Source: Chitinophaga sancti
GTDB lineage: Bacteria; Bacteroidota; Bacteroidia; Chitinophagales; Chitinophagaceae
Assembly: GCF_034087045.1 (NCBI RefSeq)
Contig: NZ_CP139247.1
Span: forward strand, 6,784,001 to 6,848,000
Length of the DNA stretch: 64,000 nt
Direction of reading: 5' to 3'
The notes beneath the pieces were generated by a model, which saw only the letters and a program-made list of their open reading frames with translations, was not told where the DNA came from and did not search any database. Made by a program: the position numbers and the translations under genes. Below are positions 48,863-58,548 of this stretch, in pieces (within the stretch, counting starts at the first letter, position 1; each line of letters starts with the position of its first letter).

Positions 48863-49816
48863 TTACGCCTGGTGTTCTTTTGCAGATAAATATCTTTCAG
48901 CATCCAGGGCGGCCATACAACCACTACCTGCAGCTGTTACTGCCTGGCGGTAAATTTTATCCTGAACGTCTCCGCAGGCGAATACACCTTCCAGGTTAGT
49001 TCTGGAAGATCCTGGGATCGTTTTAATATAACCTTGTTCATCCAGCTCCAGGTAATCCTTGAAGATGTCGGAGTTTGGCTGGTGACCGATAGCTACGAAG
49101 AAAGCGCTGACAGGGATCGTCTGCTCTTCGTTCTTCGCGGTATTCAGTAGTTTTACAGCTTCTACCTTGTTATCGCCCAGTACTTCCTGGGTTTCTGAAT
49201 TCCAGTATACCATGATATTGGAAGTCTTGAGTACGCGGTCCTGCATCACTTTGGATGCCCTCATTTCATGACGGCGAACGATCATGTGTACATTAGAGCA
49301 CATTTTGGACAGGTACAACGCTTCTTCAGCGGCGGTATCACCGGCACCAACGATCGCTACTTCTTTTCCACGGAAGAAGAATCCATCACATACGGCACAG
49401 GCAGAAACACCACTACCGTTCAGGCGTTGTTCGGAAGGGAGGCCCAGCCATTTTGCAGAAGCACCGGTCGCGATGATCACCGCATCGGCAGTAATCACTT
49501 TAGATTCGTCGATGGTAATTTTATACGGCTGACTGCTGAAATCTACGGAAGTGGCGAGGCCATAACGGATATCAGCCCCCATACGGGTCGCTTGCTTTTC
49601 AAAGTCCACCATCATCTCAGGACCCTGAATACCTTCAGGATAACCCGGATAGTTTTCTACTTCTGTTGTAATTGTCAATTGACCACCAGGTTGAATACCC
49701 TGGTAAAGCACTGGCTTCAGGTTTGCGCGGGCCGCATAAATGGCAGCGGTGTAACCTGCCGGGCCAGAACCTATGATCAATAAATGCACATGCTCTTGCT
49801 GTTGATTAGTTTCCAT
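48863..49816 (-). CDS. trxB: Thioredoxin-disulfide reductase
   Basis: The 317-residue FAD/NADPH enzyme reduces thioredoxin. It has the FAD motif IIGSGPAGYTAAIYAAR, the redox pair Cys140/Cys143 in SACAVCDGFF, the NADPH motif VAIVGAGDTAAEEALYLS and the C-terminal FAD motif GVFACGDVQD. Length is typical of the low-molecular-weight type. Promoter box TACCTTTG lies 49 bases upstream. Position beside rpoD is not functional evidence. Confidence 0.97.
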   Translation of the reverse strand: METNQQQEHVHLLIIGSGPAGYTAAIYAARANLKPVLYQGIQPGGQLTITTEVENYPGYPEGIQGPEMMVDFEKQATRMGADIRYGLATSVDFSSQPYKITIDESKVITADAVIIATGASAKWLGLPSEQRLNGSGVSACAVCDGFFFRGKEVAIVGAGDTAAEEALYLSKMCSNVHMIVRRHEMRASKVMQDRVLKTSNIMVYWNSETQEVLGDNKVEAVKLLNTAKNEEQTIPVSAFFVAIGHQPNSDIFKDYLELDEQGYIKTIPGSSRTNLEGVFACGDVQDKIYRQAVTAAGSGCMAALDAERYLSAKEHQA

Positions 49817-49864
49817 ACTTGCTATATAAATTAATAAAGTGTGGCTCGAAATTCATTTGACTTG

Positions 49865-49872
49865 CAAAGGTA
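49865..49872 (-). promoter_or_regulatory. -7 element of trxB
   Basis: CAAAGGTA is TACCTTTG on the minus strand, 49 bases before the ATG. No clear TTTG -33 accompanies it. Confidence 0.55.
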
Positions 49873-49887
49873 CACTTACTTATATAA

Positions 49888-49922
49888 TAAAAAACACCGG
49901 CTATAAAGATTACAGCCGGTGC
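49888..49922 (-). terminator. Terminator of rpoD
   Basis: CACCGGCT (from 49895) pairs with AGCCGGTG (to 49921), with extra inner pairs. On the minus strand TTTTTTATT follows. Confidence 0.9.
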
Positions 49923-49983
49923 AGTTATAGACATAATAGATTTATAATATTGACGACAGAGGTCCTCTGTGCACACTTTACTA

Positions 49984-50841
49984 TTATCCCAGATAAGATT
50001 TGAGCGCTCCGCTGTAGCGGGCCTTTTGCAGCCTCTTGATGGCGCGTTCTTTAATTTGACGAATCCTTTCTTTTGTAAGGTCGTACTTCTGACCGATTTG
50101 CTCGATCGTTGCTCCATTTTCCCCATCCAGACCAAAATACGCATTCACAATCTCTGCTTCGCGTGGGCTGAGTGATTTCAGAACACGACGAATCTCTTCA
50201 CGAAGTGAATCTCGCATTACGTCATCATCAGTAATATCTCCACCTTCCAGCAGGTCACCCATTGCTACGTCCTCTGCCTCGTGTACTGGTGCATCGAGTG
50301 ACATGTGACGGGTATTGCTTTGGAAGATATTGTTAATTTCTGATTCAGACATTTCCAGGATCTCTGCTAACTCCTCTGTTGATGGCTCTCTCTCGTTCTC
50401 CTGCTCAAATGCCATGTAGGCTTTGTTCGCTTTATTGTAAGTGCCGATCTTATTTTGCGGCAGACGCACAAGACGTCCTTGTTCTGCTAAAGCTTGCAGG
50501 ATGGATTGACGAATCCACCACACAGCATAGGAGATGAATTTAAACCCTTTCGTTTCATCGAACCTTTGCGCAGCTTTGATCAACCCTAAATTGCCCTCAT
50601 TAATGAGGTCGCTCAGGCTTAAGCCCTGGTGCTGATATTGCTTTGCAACTGATACAACGAAACGCAGGTTTCCTGTAGTTAAACGTTCAAGAGCCTTTTG
50701 GTCGCCCATTTTGATACGTTGCGCCAATACAGTCTCTTCCTCAGGTGTTAACAAAGGGATCTTTGAAATTTCCTGCAGGTATTTTTCTACCGCCTGCGAA
50801 TCACGGTTCGTGATCTGGGTGGCAATTTTAAGTTGCCTCAT
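49984..50841 (-). CDS. rpoD: Primary RNA polymerase sigma factor (RpoD/SigA, short Bacteroidota form)
   Basis: The 285-residue sigma factor lacks the long N-terminal region 1.1 and spacer of E. coli sigma-70, as is normal in Bacteroidota. Regions 1.2 (DSQAVEKYLQEISKIPLLT), 2.1-2.4 (NLRFVVSVAKQYQHQGLSL, FISYAVWWIRQSILQALAE), 3 and 4.2 (TKERIRQIKERAIKRLQKAR) are complete. It is the probable reader of the TAnnTTTG promoters noted throughout the window. A near-match -7 (GATCTTTG, 50965-50972, minus strand) lies about 125 bases upstream. Confidence 0.96.
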   Translation of the reverse strand: MRQLKIATQITNRDSQAVEKYLQEISKIPLLTPEEETVLAQRIKMGDQKALERLTTGNLRFVVSVAKQYQHQGLSLSDLINEGNLGLIKAAQRFDETKGFKFISYAVWWIRQSILQALAEQGRLVRLPQNKIGTYNKANKAYMAFEQENEREPSTEELAEILEMSESEINNIFQSNTRHMSLDAPVHEAEDVAMGDLLEGGDITDDDVMRDSLREEIRRVLKSLSPREAEIVNAYFGLDGENGATIEQIGQKYDLTKERIRQIKERAIKRLQKARYSGALKSYLG

Positions 50842-51169
50842 ATTGAAAGTGTATTAGTTTATAAAATAGATAACACGAGAAGATTTATTTTGTTGAAATT
50901 AGTAAAATATATATCTTACAATCTATTCCACCTCTCTCTACTCTCGTTATAACAAATTAGCCTGCAAAGATCGTGCTAATACCCCACACTGCCAAATTCT
51001 TCTTTTACCTCACCATTCGTATAACAAAGTACTTTATATAAACGAAAGTTTATAGCCCTTTAGTAGGTATTTTTAATGGTTTATATAAATTTTAACGTTT
51101 GAAAAAGAATCTCATTCAAATTAATAACTTCACTAATTTATTCTTCAATAGATTGCAAATTCTTCAATA
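50842..51169. other. Divergent intergenic region rpoD / threonine aldolase
   Basis: The 328-base gap is AT-rich. On the minus strand GATCTTTG (50965-50972) is one mismatch from the -7 consensus and may serve rpoD with a leader of about 120 nt. On the plus strand I see no convincing TAnnTTTG for the aldolase. There is no open frame of note, repeat or hairpin terminator. Confidence 0.5.
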
Positions 51170-52192
51170 ATGATAATTGACTTCAGGAGCGACACTTTTA
51201 CCCGCCCAACGCCCGCCATGCTTGATGCCATGTACACTGCAGCCACCGGAGATGATGTATACGGAGAAGACCCTTCAGTGAATAAATTAGAAGCCATGAT
51301 GGCTGCCTATTTTGGAAAAGAAGCCGCCCTGTTCTGCCCTACCGGCACCATGAGTAACCAGATCGCGATCAAGGTACATACCCAACCAGGTGATGAGGTG
51401 ATTCACAGCAACTTAGCGCACATCTATATCTACGAAGGCGGCGGTATCGCTGCCACTTCCGGCGCCCAGAGCCGCCCTTTGGAAGGTGACAGAGGCATGA
51501 TCACTGCCTCCGACGTATTGGCAGCCATCAACCCTGACGATGTGCACAAAGCCGCTACCAGCCTCGTTTGCCTCGAAAATACCATGAACCGTGGCGGCGG
51601 ATGCTGTTATGACATGGAAGAAATTGTCAGGATCAAAGAAGTCTGCCTTCAAAATAACCTCAAACTCCACCTGGACGGTGCCCGGCTCTTCAATGCACTC
51701 GTTGCAACCGGGGAAAACCCTGCCACCTATGGGGAAATATTTGACAGTCTGTCAGTATGCCTGAATAAAGGAATGGGTTGCCCAATTGGTTCCGTTTTAA
51801 TAGGTAGCACCGATTTTATCCGCAAAGCCCGCCGGGTTCGCAAAAGGATCGGTGGCGGTATGCGCCAGGCAGGCTTTATGGCAGCTACAGGTATTTATGC
51901 CATGGAACACCATATTGAAAGGTTAGCACAAGATCACCTGCATGCAAAAGACATCGCCGGGGAACTACTCAAAAAATCCTTCGTAGGCCATATGCTGCCA
52001 GTGGAAACTAACATTATCAGCTTTGACCTGATAGGCCACGACTGGACTCCCCGTCTTTTTTGCGATTACCTGAAAAAAGAAGAAATTCTGCTCAACCCTG
52101 TATCTGATACCGCGGTCCGGATGGTCACTCACCTTGACATTTCACCTGTTATGGTAGCAAAAACCTGCGCTGTAATAGCCGAAATGGAATAA
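51170..52192 (+). CDS. ltaE: Low-specificity L-threonine aldolase
   Basis: The 340-residue fold-I PLP enzyme cleaves threonine or allo-threonine to glycine and acetaldehyde. It has the opening DFRSDTFTRPTPAMLDAM, GDDVYGEDPSVNKLE, FCPTGTMSNQIAIK and LHLDGARLFNA. The PLP lysine Lys200 lies in SVCLNKGMGCPIGSVLIGS. RKRIGGGMRQAGFMAA also fits. Length matches. Stereospecificity cannot be told. valS follows with its own promoter. Confidence 0.93.
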   Translation: MIIDFRSDTFTRPTPAMLDAMYTAATGDDVYGEDPSVNKLEAMMAAYFGKEAALFCPTGTMSNQIAIKVHTQPGDEVIHSNLAHIYIYEGGGIAATSGAQSRPLEGDRGMITASDVLAAINPDDVHKAATSLVCLENTMNRGGGCCYDMEEIVRIKEVCLQNNLKLHLDGARLFNALVATGENPATYGEIFDSLSVCLNKGMGCPIGSVLIGSTDFIRKARRVRKRIGGGMRQAGFMAATGIYAMEHHIERLAQDHLHAKDIAGELLKKSFVGHMLPVETNIISFDLIGHDWTPRLFCDYLKKEEILLNPVSDTAVRMVTHLDISPVMVAKTCAVIAEME

Positions 52193-52197
52193 TCTCT

Positions 52198-52205
52198 TAT
52201 TTTTG
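52198..52205 (+). promoter_or_regulatory. -7 element of valS
   Basis: TATTTTTG lies 32 bases before the valS ATG. No clear -33 is seen. No T-box-like leader is present, as the leader is only about 25 nt. Confidence 0.5.
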
Positions 52206-52237
52206 CACACTCTTATATAATCAGATATATCGTTAGC

Positions 52238-54889
52238 ATGGAACTTTCTAAAAATTATACACCTGCTTCAGTTGAAGGCAAGTGGTACCAACACTGGATG
52301 GACAAAGGGTATTTCCGTAGTAAACCGGACAACCGCCCTCCTTTTACCGTTGTAATACCTCCGCCAAACGTCACCGGCGTCCTGCATATGGGACATACCC
52401 TGAACGAAACTGTACAGGATATTCTGGTACGCCGTGCCCGCATGAGTGGCTTTAATGCCTGCTGGGTGCCCGGTTCCGACCATGCTTCCATTGCCACAGA
52501 AGCCAAAGTGGTAAACATGCTCAAAACTGAAAAGGGCATCGAAAAATCACAACTCACCCGCGAGGAATTCCTGAAACACGCTTTCGAGTGGAAGGAAAAA
52601 TATGGCGGTATCATTTACAGCCAGATCAAAAAACTCGGCTGCTCCTGCGACTGGGATCGTGTCACCTTCACCATGGATGACCACTACTATGAAGCAGTGA
52701 TCAAAGTATTCGTAGACCTCTATAATAAAGGTAAAATATACAGGGGTGCCCGTATGATCAACTGGGACCCTAAAGCTAAAACCGCACTCAGTGACGAAGA
52801 AGTACTGTACAAAGACCTGCAGGGTAAACTGTACCATGTACAATATGCATTGGAAGATGGCGATGGTAACCTCACCGGCGAATCTATCACCATCGCAACC
52901 CAACGTCCTGAAACCATCATGGGCGATACCGCTATCTGCGTAAACCCTGACGATGAACGCTACAAACACCTGATCGGCCACTTCGCTGTTGTTCCGCTGA
53001 TCAACCGTCGTGTACCCATCATCTTCGATACTTACGTTGACAAGGAATTTGGTACCGGTGCACTGAAGGTTACACCCGCACACGATATCAATGACTATAA
53101 CCTGGGCCTGAAACACAACCTCGAAGTTGTTGATACCCTCAATGACGACGGTACCCTCAGCGTCGCTGCCGGCGTATTCATCGGCGAAGACCGCTTCAAA
53201 GCACGTAAACTGGTGGTGGCTGCCCTCGCTGATCAGGGCCTGCTGGTAAAAGAACAGGAATATACTACCCGCCTCGGTTACAGCGAACGTAACCCGGACA
53301 CTGTAGTTGAACCCCGTATCAGTACCCAATGGTTCGTGAAGATGGCAGAACTGTCAAAACCTGCCCTCGATGCAGTTGTAAACGGTGATGTTAAGATCCA
53401 CCCCGGCGATCGCTTCATGGCGACCTACAAATATTGGATGGAAAATGTAAAGGACTGGTGTATCTCCCGTCAACTCTGGTGGGGACAGCGCATTCCTTCT
53501 TACTATGCACCGGATGGTACTTTTGAAGTGGCTACCAGCCTTGACAACGCTGTCGCACAGTTCAAAGCAAAAGGTGTGGAAGTGAAAGCGGAAGACCTCC
53601 GCCAGGATGAAGACTGCCTGGATACCTGGTTCTCCAGCTGGCTCTGGCCCATGGAAGTGTTCAACGGCGTTTCCAACCCTAACAACGAAGAGATCAACTA
53701 CTACTACCCTACTAACGTACTGGTAACTGGTCAGGATATCATCTTCTTCTGGGTGGCACGTATGATCATGGCAGGTCTGGAATATAAAAATGAAAAGCCA
53801 TTCGGTGATGTATACTTCACCGGTATGGTGCGTGATAAACTTGGGCGTAAGATGAGTAAGCAACTGGGTAACTCCCCGGACCTGCTGGAACTGATCGACC
53901 GCTTTGGTGCCGATGCCGTTCGTTTCGGTATCATGATCGCCTCCCCTGCCGGTAATGACCTGCTGTTTGACGATTCAAGCTGTGAACAGGGACGTAACTT
54001 CAATAACAAGATCTGGAATGCCCTGAGACTGGTGAAAATGTGGGAAGGTCGTGTGGCTGAAGGCGCCAGCTACAGCGAAGAAGCTCACTTTGCAGTCAAC
54101 TGGTTTGAAAACAGACTGAATGAAGTAAAAGCACAGGTAATCGATCTGTTCAAGGATTTCAAACTGAGCGAAGCCCTGAACCTGATCTGTAACCACCTGA
54201 TCAGGAACGACTTCTGTAACTGGTACCTGGAATGGGTGAAACCTGGTTTTGAACAGCCAATCGATGCTGCTATCTATAAAAAGACGGTTTACTTCTTCGA
54301 AGAACTGATGCAGTTAGCACATCCGTTCCTGCCATTTGTAACGGAAGAGATCTACCAGCTCCTCGCTACCCGCGAAGCCGGAGACGACCTGACTATAAAA
54401 CAATATGCAACACCTGCCACCGTTGATGCCAACATCCTGGCACAGGGCGAGCTGGCCAAAGAAGTGATCACCAGCATCCGCGATGCTCGTGCCAAGAACC
54501 AGATCAAGCCTAAAGATCCGATTGCATTGCACATCGATACTGCACAACAGAAAGCCTTCAAACAAATTGAAGACATGCTGATCAAGCAGGTAAATGCAAA
54601 AGCGATCAGTTATGTGAATGCACCAGTAAGTGGCTGTATTGCCTTGGTAATACAAAAGGATAAGTTCTACCTGGAAACAGAAACTGCACTCGATCCTGCT
54701 GCACAAAAAGAAGCGTTGCTGAAAGACCTTGCCTACAACGAGGGCTTCCTTGCCTCTGTAGACAAGAAGCTAAGCAATGAAAAATTTGTACAGAATGCCA
54801 AGCCGGAAGCTGTTGAGCTGGAACGCAGAAAGAAAGCTGATGCCGAAGCAAAGATTGCCGCTATTACGGAAAGTTTAAAATCCTTATAA
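52238..54889 (+). CDS. valS: Valine--tRNA ligase
   Basis: The 883-residue class I synthetase has HMGH (residues 50-53) in PNVTGVLHMGHTLN and the second signature KMSKQ (about 541-545) in GRKMSKQLGNSPD. A CP1 editing domain that removes mischarged threonine lies around 190-340 (TQRPETIMGDTAIC, GTGALKVTPAHD). The anticodon-binding helical domain and a C-terminal tRNA-contacting coiled coil (about 815-880, Lys/Ala/Glu-rich) are both present. Length is normal. A strong terminator follows. Confidence 0.98.
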   Translation: MELSKNYTPASVEGKWYQHWMDKGYFRSKPDNRPPFTVVIPPPNVTGVLHMGHTLNETVQDILVRRARMSGFNACWVPGSDHASIATEAKVVNMLKTEKGIEKSQLTREEFLKHAFEWKEKYGGIIYSQIKKLGCSCDWDRVTFTMDDHYYEAVIKVFVDLYNKGKIYRGARMINWDPKAKTALSDEEVLYKDLQGKLYHVQYALEDGDGNLTGESITIATQRPETIMGDTAICVNPDDERYKHLIGHFAVVPLINRRVPIIFDTYVDKEFGTGALKVTPAHDINDYNLGLKHNLEVVDTLNDDGTLSVAAGVFIGEDRFKARKLVVAALADQGLLVKEQEYTTRLGYSERNPDTVVEPRISTQWFVKMAELSKPALDAVVNGDVKIHPGDRFMATYKYWMENVKDWCISRQLWWGQRIPSYYAPDGTFEVATSLDNAVAQFKAKGVEVKAEDLRQDEDCLDTWFSSWLWPMEVFNGVSNPNNEEINYYYPTNVLVTGQDIIFFWVARMIMAGLEYKNEKPFGDVYFTGMVRDKLGRKMSKQLGNSPDLLELIDRFGADAVRFGIMIASPAGNDLLFDDSSCEQGRNFNNKIWNALRLVKMWEGRVAEGASYSEEAHFAVNWFENRLNEVKAQVIDLFKDFKLSEALNLICNHLIRNDFCNWYLEWVKPGFEQPIDAAIYKKTVYFFEELMQLAHPFLPFVTEEIYQLLATREAGDDLTIKQYATPATVDANILAQGELAKEVITSIRDARAKNQIKPKDPIALHIDTAQQKAFKQIEDMLIKQVNAKAISYVNAPVSGCIALVIQKDKFYLETETALDPAAQKEALLKDLAYNEGFLASVDKKLSNEKFVQNAKPEAVELERRKKADAEAKIAAITESLKSL

Positions 54890-54897
54890 TTTTAGAC

Positions 54898-54932
54898 ATC
54901 GCCCGGACGTTAATTCTCCGGGCGATTTTTTT
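54898..54932 (+). terminator. Terminator of valS
   Basis: ATCGCCCGGA (54898-54907) and TCCGGGCGAT (54917-54926) form a perfect 10-bp stem with a T-run. Confidence 0.94.
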
Positions 54933-54947
54933 ATACCCTTCAGTACT

Positions 54948-55445
54948 ATGCACAAACACCTTATACTATCAGGTATCCTCGTTGTCATGTCTGCTTTCTC
55001 ACTGTATGCACAGTCAGGAAAACCAAAGGCTACGCCAGCCAAAAAACCGGCGGCAACTCAAGCAACTACTACCCATACTAAATTACGTTTCAGAAGTACC
55101 TGGGGCATTTTTCTGAGTGATAGCATTCCCCGTCCGGAGATCGTGAAATTACTGGATTCTGCACTTGTAGTGAGAGACGAGAAGAATGTGAAATATCCAG
55201 TGGTATCGTTTGATTTTACTTATGAGAATAAGGAATATTACCTGAATGATTCTACAGGTAAACCAGGTATCTATACGGAGTATGTAGGTGATAGTTTTAA
55301 AGGAGATAAACTGCCTGCGCTGTGGGTCACAAGGATTAAGGAGATGCTGGATAAAGGAGAAGTATTTTACTTTGATAATATTATAGTGAATTATACAGGC
55401 GATAAATTGTACAGAGTACCGAAATTGCAATTTATTGTAAGATAA
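54948..55445 (+). CDS. Secreted protein with a GldM C-terminal-like domain
   Basis: The 165-residue exported protein has a signal peptide ending near SLYAQS and a short Lys/Ala/Thr/Pro linker (residues 22-45). A compact beta-sandwich (about 47-165) then includes PVVSFDFTYENKEYYLN, KEMLDKGEVFYFDNIIVNYT and RVPKLQFIVR. The last part resembles the closing domain of GldM (KGDKVYFxNI... then a strand ending in xFxI), a periplasmic type IX secretion motor component. This is a motif-level similarity only, and no gld genes adjoin it. Function unknown. Confidence 0.6.
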   Translation: MHKHLILSGILVVMSAFSLYAQSGKPKATPAKKPAATQATTTHTKLRFRSTWGIFLSDSIPRPEIVKLLDSALVVRDEKNVKYPVVSFDFTYENKEYYLNDSTGKPGIYTEYVGDSFKGDKLPALWVTRIKEMLDKGEVFYFDNIIVNYTGDKLYRVPKLQFIVR

Positions 55446-55446
55446 A

Positions 55447-55474
55447 AAGGGGATGTATCATAAGTTGCCGGAAG
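55447..55474 (+). repeat. Degenerate half-copy of the adjacent terminator
   Basis: AAAAAGGGGATGTATCATAA and the following AGTTG match the left arm and loop of the terminator at 55523 (AAAAAGGGGCTGTCTCGA then AGTTGG) with several changes. The right arm is missing, so this is probably a decayed tandem copy and no longer a terminator. Confidence 0.5.
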
Positions 55475-55522
55475 GCTCTGAGAATTGCAAGTACGAAAAT
55501 TCTCTCCATCAGGTACCCGAAT

Positions 55523-55559
55523 AAAAAGGGGCTGTCTCGAAGTTGGACAGCCCCTTTTT
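55523..55559. terminator. Bidirectional terminator, dispersed family member
   Basis: AAAAAGGGGCTGTC and GACAGCCCCTTTTT form a perfect 14-bp stem with loop TCGAAGTTG. It serves the convergent genes on both sides and is related to the hairpin at 10402. Confidence 0.95.
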
Positions 55560-55560
55560 A

Positions 55561-58350
55561 TTAATAGTTAAATAACTGTTGTAGCGGAATAATAAACGTA
55601 AACCTATCCTTCGCATTATCTGCCGGATCCTTATCAAACAACCTGCTATACCTAAACCCGAAAGAGAAAGGCAACACATTCCCAATCTTCGTATCAAAGA
55701 ACACCTCCGTACCCGCTGATGTAAATTGGCTATGAGAATTATTGAGGTAGTTATAAGACTTACTATAATCATAAAATAAGTTCGCCCTCACCCGCATCAG
55801 GTAAAGCATCTGCCCAAAGCCCCAGTCAGGATAGGCAATCGGGAAATGATAGTTCACGCCCAATTTATACACCCATTTATAATACGGCGTATTATACCCT
55901 CTTGCATAAGCGAAATTGTCAGAAAATGAATAATTCCTCATGGTATCCCGCTGTTGGAACGCTGCCTGCAAAATCAGGTTATGGTTCTGACTCAAACCTG
56001 GTAAGTAGAGGTCAAATTTTCCATAGAACTGCTCTGCGAAAAGATCGTCCAGTGAATGATTGTAAGAGAGTACTAAATACTGACCAAAATGGGTGAACAG
56101 GTTCTGTGTCGCTTTGATCCTTGCATTGTAGAATACAAATGAATTACCAATGTACTGCAATGAAGGATGCAGGAATTTGAAATTCCCCTGTGGATATCTT
56201 TCCAGATAATGGTACGTGGAAGCAAAGGAAATGCTACGGCTATACATCCCCTCAGACAGATTCAATGGTATTGTAATCCCGCCATGTACATCCATTTCAT
56301 TCCAATACAATCTTCCTCTGTTAGCATACAGGTCCGAGCGGTTAAAAGTATACGTAGCACCTGCCTGCAGATATGGGAACAGCGCACCATAAATGAAGTT
56401 GCCTGTAATAGCAGAACTACCTTCATTCCTGTTGTAAGTATATCCTAAAGAAGTAGACGCTGTATTCAGGATATTATCCCCATAAATCGTCAGACTATAA
56501 TCAGGATCATCGAAGGTAGGTAACCAGCTATGCAGGTTGATCAGCTTCGTACTCTTCCTGTATTTTGTAATAGTGTAATCCTTGTCAGGCACAGTGGAGA
56601 GGATATTACCGCCTTCCTGGAAATCAGGTCTGAGCCAGCTACTGTGATAGTTTACACTGGCATCGACTGGTTTCCAGCTAATGCTATCAGTATATAACTG
56701 ATAACCTCTGGATGTAAACCCACTAAATACAACACCCCTGTCTTCTATAGTAGCATGCAGTACACCGTTGTCATGATTGGTGACCTGGTGTATCTGTTTG
56801 TCAGCAAGGGTGAGGGCATATATATTATCTACGTCTTTATAGCTGGCCGTGTAGTAGATGGTATCATGCTGTACATTCGGAATGCTGAGCATGTTAAAGC
56901 TGAAAGGCGTGAGCAATTCTGCTTCACCACTGCTGAGTGATTGTTTGATCATAGCCATCTCCCCATTTGAATTGCGAACCGCACTGATCACACTTTGTTC
57001 ATCCGCAGAGAATTTGGGATAGGTGTAATACCAGTTTTGTGGATTGGGTAAAGTAGCAATGACTTTGCCATCGTTTGCATCCAGCAATTGTAAACCGAAT
57101 GCCTGCGAAGACAAAGTGTAAGCCGCAATGATCTTTTTACCATCTGCACTGATATCAGGAGAGAAATAACGGGTGCCGCGGGTCAGTGTTTTTTTCTTCC
57201 CGGTTTCCCGGTCATATAGTTTGATGACAGAATAATCTTTCCATCCCCAACGAGGGTCGTAGCGGGCTTCTGTCCAAACCAGGCGACCATTTTTATATCC
57301 GAAATAATCGTCAAACTGAATACCCGGTCTTGTCAGCAAAGCCTGACCGCCCGTGCTGTCGATCAGGTAAAAACCAGGTACTTTTTTGTAAGAAGATTTG
57401 TAAACGATCCACTGACCGGGTCTTACGGTATAAATGTATTTATAGTCAGTCACAGTGCGCGGTGCGCTCATCAAAGGGGCGCCGGGAACAGCGGAGTCCT
57501 TTGCATAAGTATTCCATTGTGACGCGTATTCATTCAGCATATTGTGATAGAACCCTACCACGTTTTTGCCTGTATGTTTTTTCAGACTACGGCTCATGGG
57601 ATAAAACAGACCTCTGTACCGAACGGCATCGGTGGTAATGTCTTTCCAGAACATACGACCATAATGTTCGCGGCCGTACATACTCATGAGGTAACCCAGC
57701 GGGTAATGATTCGGTGTATAGTCTACATAAGAACCATTCCGCACCTTCATAAAAGAGTAGTTTCTCTTTTCTAAAGACAAAGCGCGGAAGCCATCAAAGA
57801 AAGAAGGTAGTCTGCCTCTCCCCTGATTGCTGAGTGCTGTTTCCATTGTGACGGCATCCCCTTCCCAGAACCAGTTGGGTACTGCGATGCTGGTAGCTGC
57901 TGCCAGTCCCATTTGTCCGAATACATAGGAAACAACTTTACTCGCTCCCTGATCAAAGTTGCTGTTCTGTAATACGTGCCGGTATTCATGAATGGACAAT
58001 TGCTCTTCCCATTTCAGGGAACCGAGATCAGGATTGGGCGGAGGTGTCAGGTAAAACTCTGAGCGGAAAGGCCCCAGTGCCACATAACCATTAGATTCCA
58101 GGGTTTGGTTCTGGAGAACGATGTTCACTTTCATCCTTCTGGTACCAATCGAACCACGGGTATTGGCATCCAGGTAATTGACAATGTTGGCTACCCGGCG
58201 GCCTTCTTTTTCAAGACCTGCGGGGAAGATCACACGAACAGTGTCCGTATTGATCTGGTGCCATTTCAACGAAGGCGGGTTTCCGCCAAATACCTGGGCA
58301 AACAGGCTGACAGGAAAAAGTAACAGGAAGAGATACGCGAATAATCTCAT
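55561..58350 (-). CDS. Outer-membrane protein with HExxH peptidase-like, propeller-like and barrel regions
   Basis: The 929-residue exported protein has a signal peptide 1-19. An N-terminal gluzincin-like region (about 25-250) has HEYRH (121-125) and a downstream Glu163 in PNWFWEGDAVTMET, the arrangement of peptidase-MA-like metalloproteases. A middle region (about 290-590) holds TolB/WD40-like strand repeats (GRLVWTEARYDPRWGWKDYS, RYFSPDISADGKKIIAAY, YPKFSADEQSVISAVRN). The C-terminal part (about 640-929) is a strand-rich barrel ending RFTFIIPLQQLFNY. I infer a surface protease or protease-like chaperone anchored by its own barrel. It is isolated by terminators. Confidence 0.75.
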   Translation of the reverse strand: MRLFAYLFLLLFPVSLFAQVFGGNPPSLKWHQINTDTVRVIFPAGLEKEGRRVANIVNYLDANTRGSIGTRRMKVNIVLQNQTLESNGYVALGPFRSEFYLTPPPNPDLGSLKWEEQLSIHEYRHVLQNSNFDQGASKVVSYVFGQMGLAAATSIAVPNWFWEGDAVTMETALSNQGRGRLPSFFDGFRALSLEKRNYSFMKVRNGSYVDYTPNHYPLGYLMSMYGREHYGRMFWKDITTDAVRYRGLFYPMSRSLKKHTGKNVVGFYHNMLNEYASQWNTYAKDSAVPGAPLMSAPRTVTDYKYIYTVRPGQWIVYKSSYKKVPGFYLIDSTGGQALLTRPGIQFDDYFGYKNGRLVWTEARYDPRWGWKDYSVIKLYDRETGKKKTLTRGTRYFSPDISADGKKIIAAYTLSSQAFGLQLLDANDGKVIATLPNPQNWYYTYPKFSADEQSVISAVRNSNGEMAMIKQSLSSGEAELLTPFSFNMLSIPNVQHDTIYYTASYKDVDNIYALTLADKQIHQVTNHDNGVLHATIEDRGVVFSGFTSRGYQLYTDSISWKPVDASVNYHSSWLRPDFQEGGNILSTVPDKDYTITKYRKSTKLINLHSWLPTFDDPDYSLTIYGDNILNTASTSLGYTYNRNEGSSAITGNFIYGALFPYLQAGATYTFNRSDLYANRGRLYWNEMDVHGGITIPLNLSEGMYSRSISFASTYHYLERYPQGNFKFLHPSLQYIGNSFVFYNARIKATQNLFTHFGQYLVLSYNHSLDDLFAEQFYGKFDLYLPGLSQNHNLILQAAFQQRDTMRNYSFSDNFAYARGYNTPYYKWVYKLGVNYHFPIAYPDWGFGQMLYLMRVRANLFYDYSKSYNYLNNSHSQFTSAGTEVFFDTKIGNVLPFSFGFRYSRLFDKDPADNAKDRFTFIIPLQQLFNY

Positions 58351-58451
58351 AACATTTGTAGGTATAGCCTGACAATATACATAATTATTGCGTTACGCCA
58401 TGCGACCTTTCGCCAGGATAGAGTCTGCCGCAGGCAAATTAAACAATCCAT

Positions 58452-58493
58452 AAAAAAAGGGATTGGTTGTACCTGCTGGCAAAACCAATCCCT
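58452..58493 (-). terminator. Terminator of sdaA
   Basis: AGGGATTGGTT and AACCAATCCCT form an 11-bp stem. On the minus strand TTTTTTT follows. Confidence 0.92.
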
Positions 58494-58548
58494 ATATTAA
58501 AAATTAAAAGATCTTTTTCTTACCTCTGCAGGCCAATTTCTTACGCTA

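Noticed and set aside
52547..53329. A 260-codon open frame antisense to valS
   Set aside because: valS is unambiguous by motifs over its whole length, and the antisense product has no family features.
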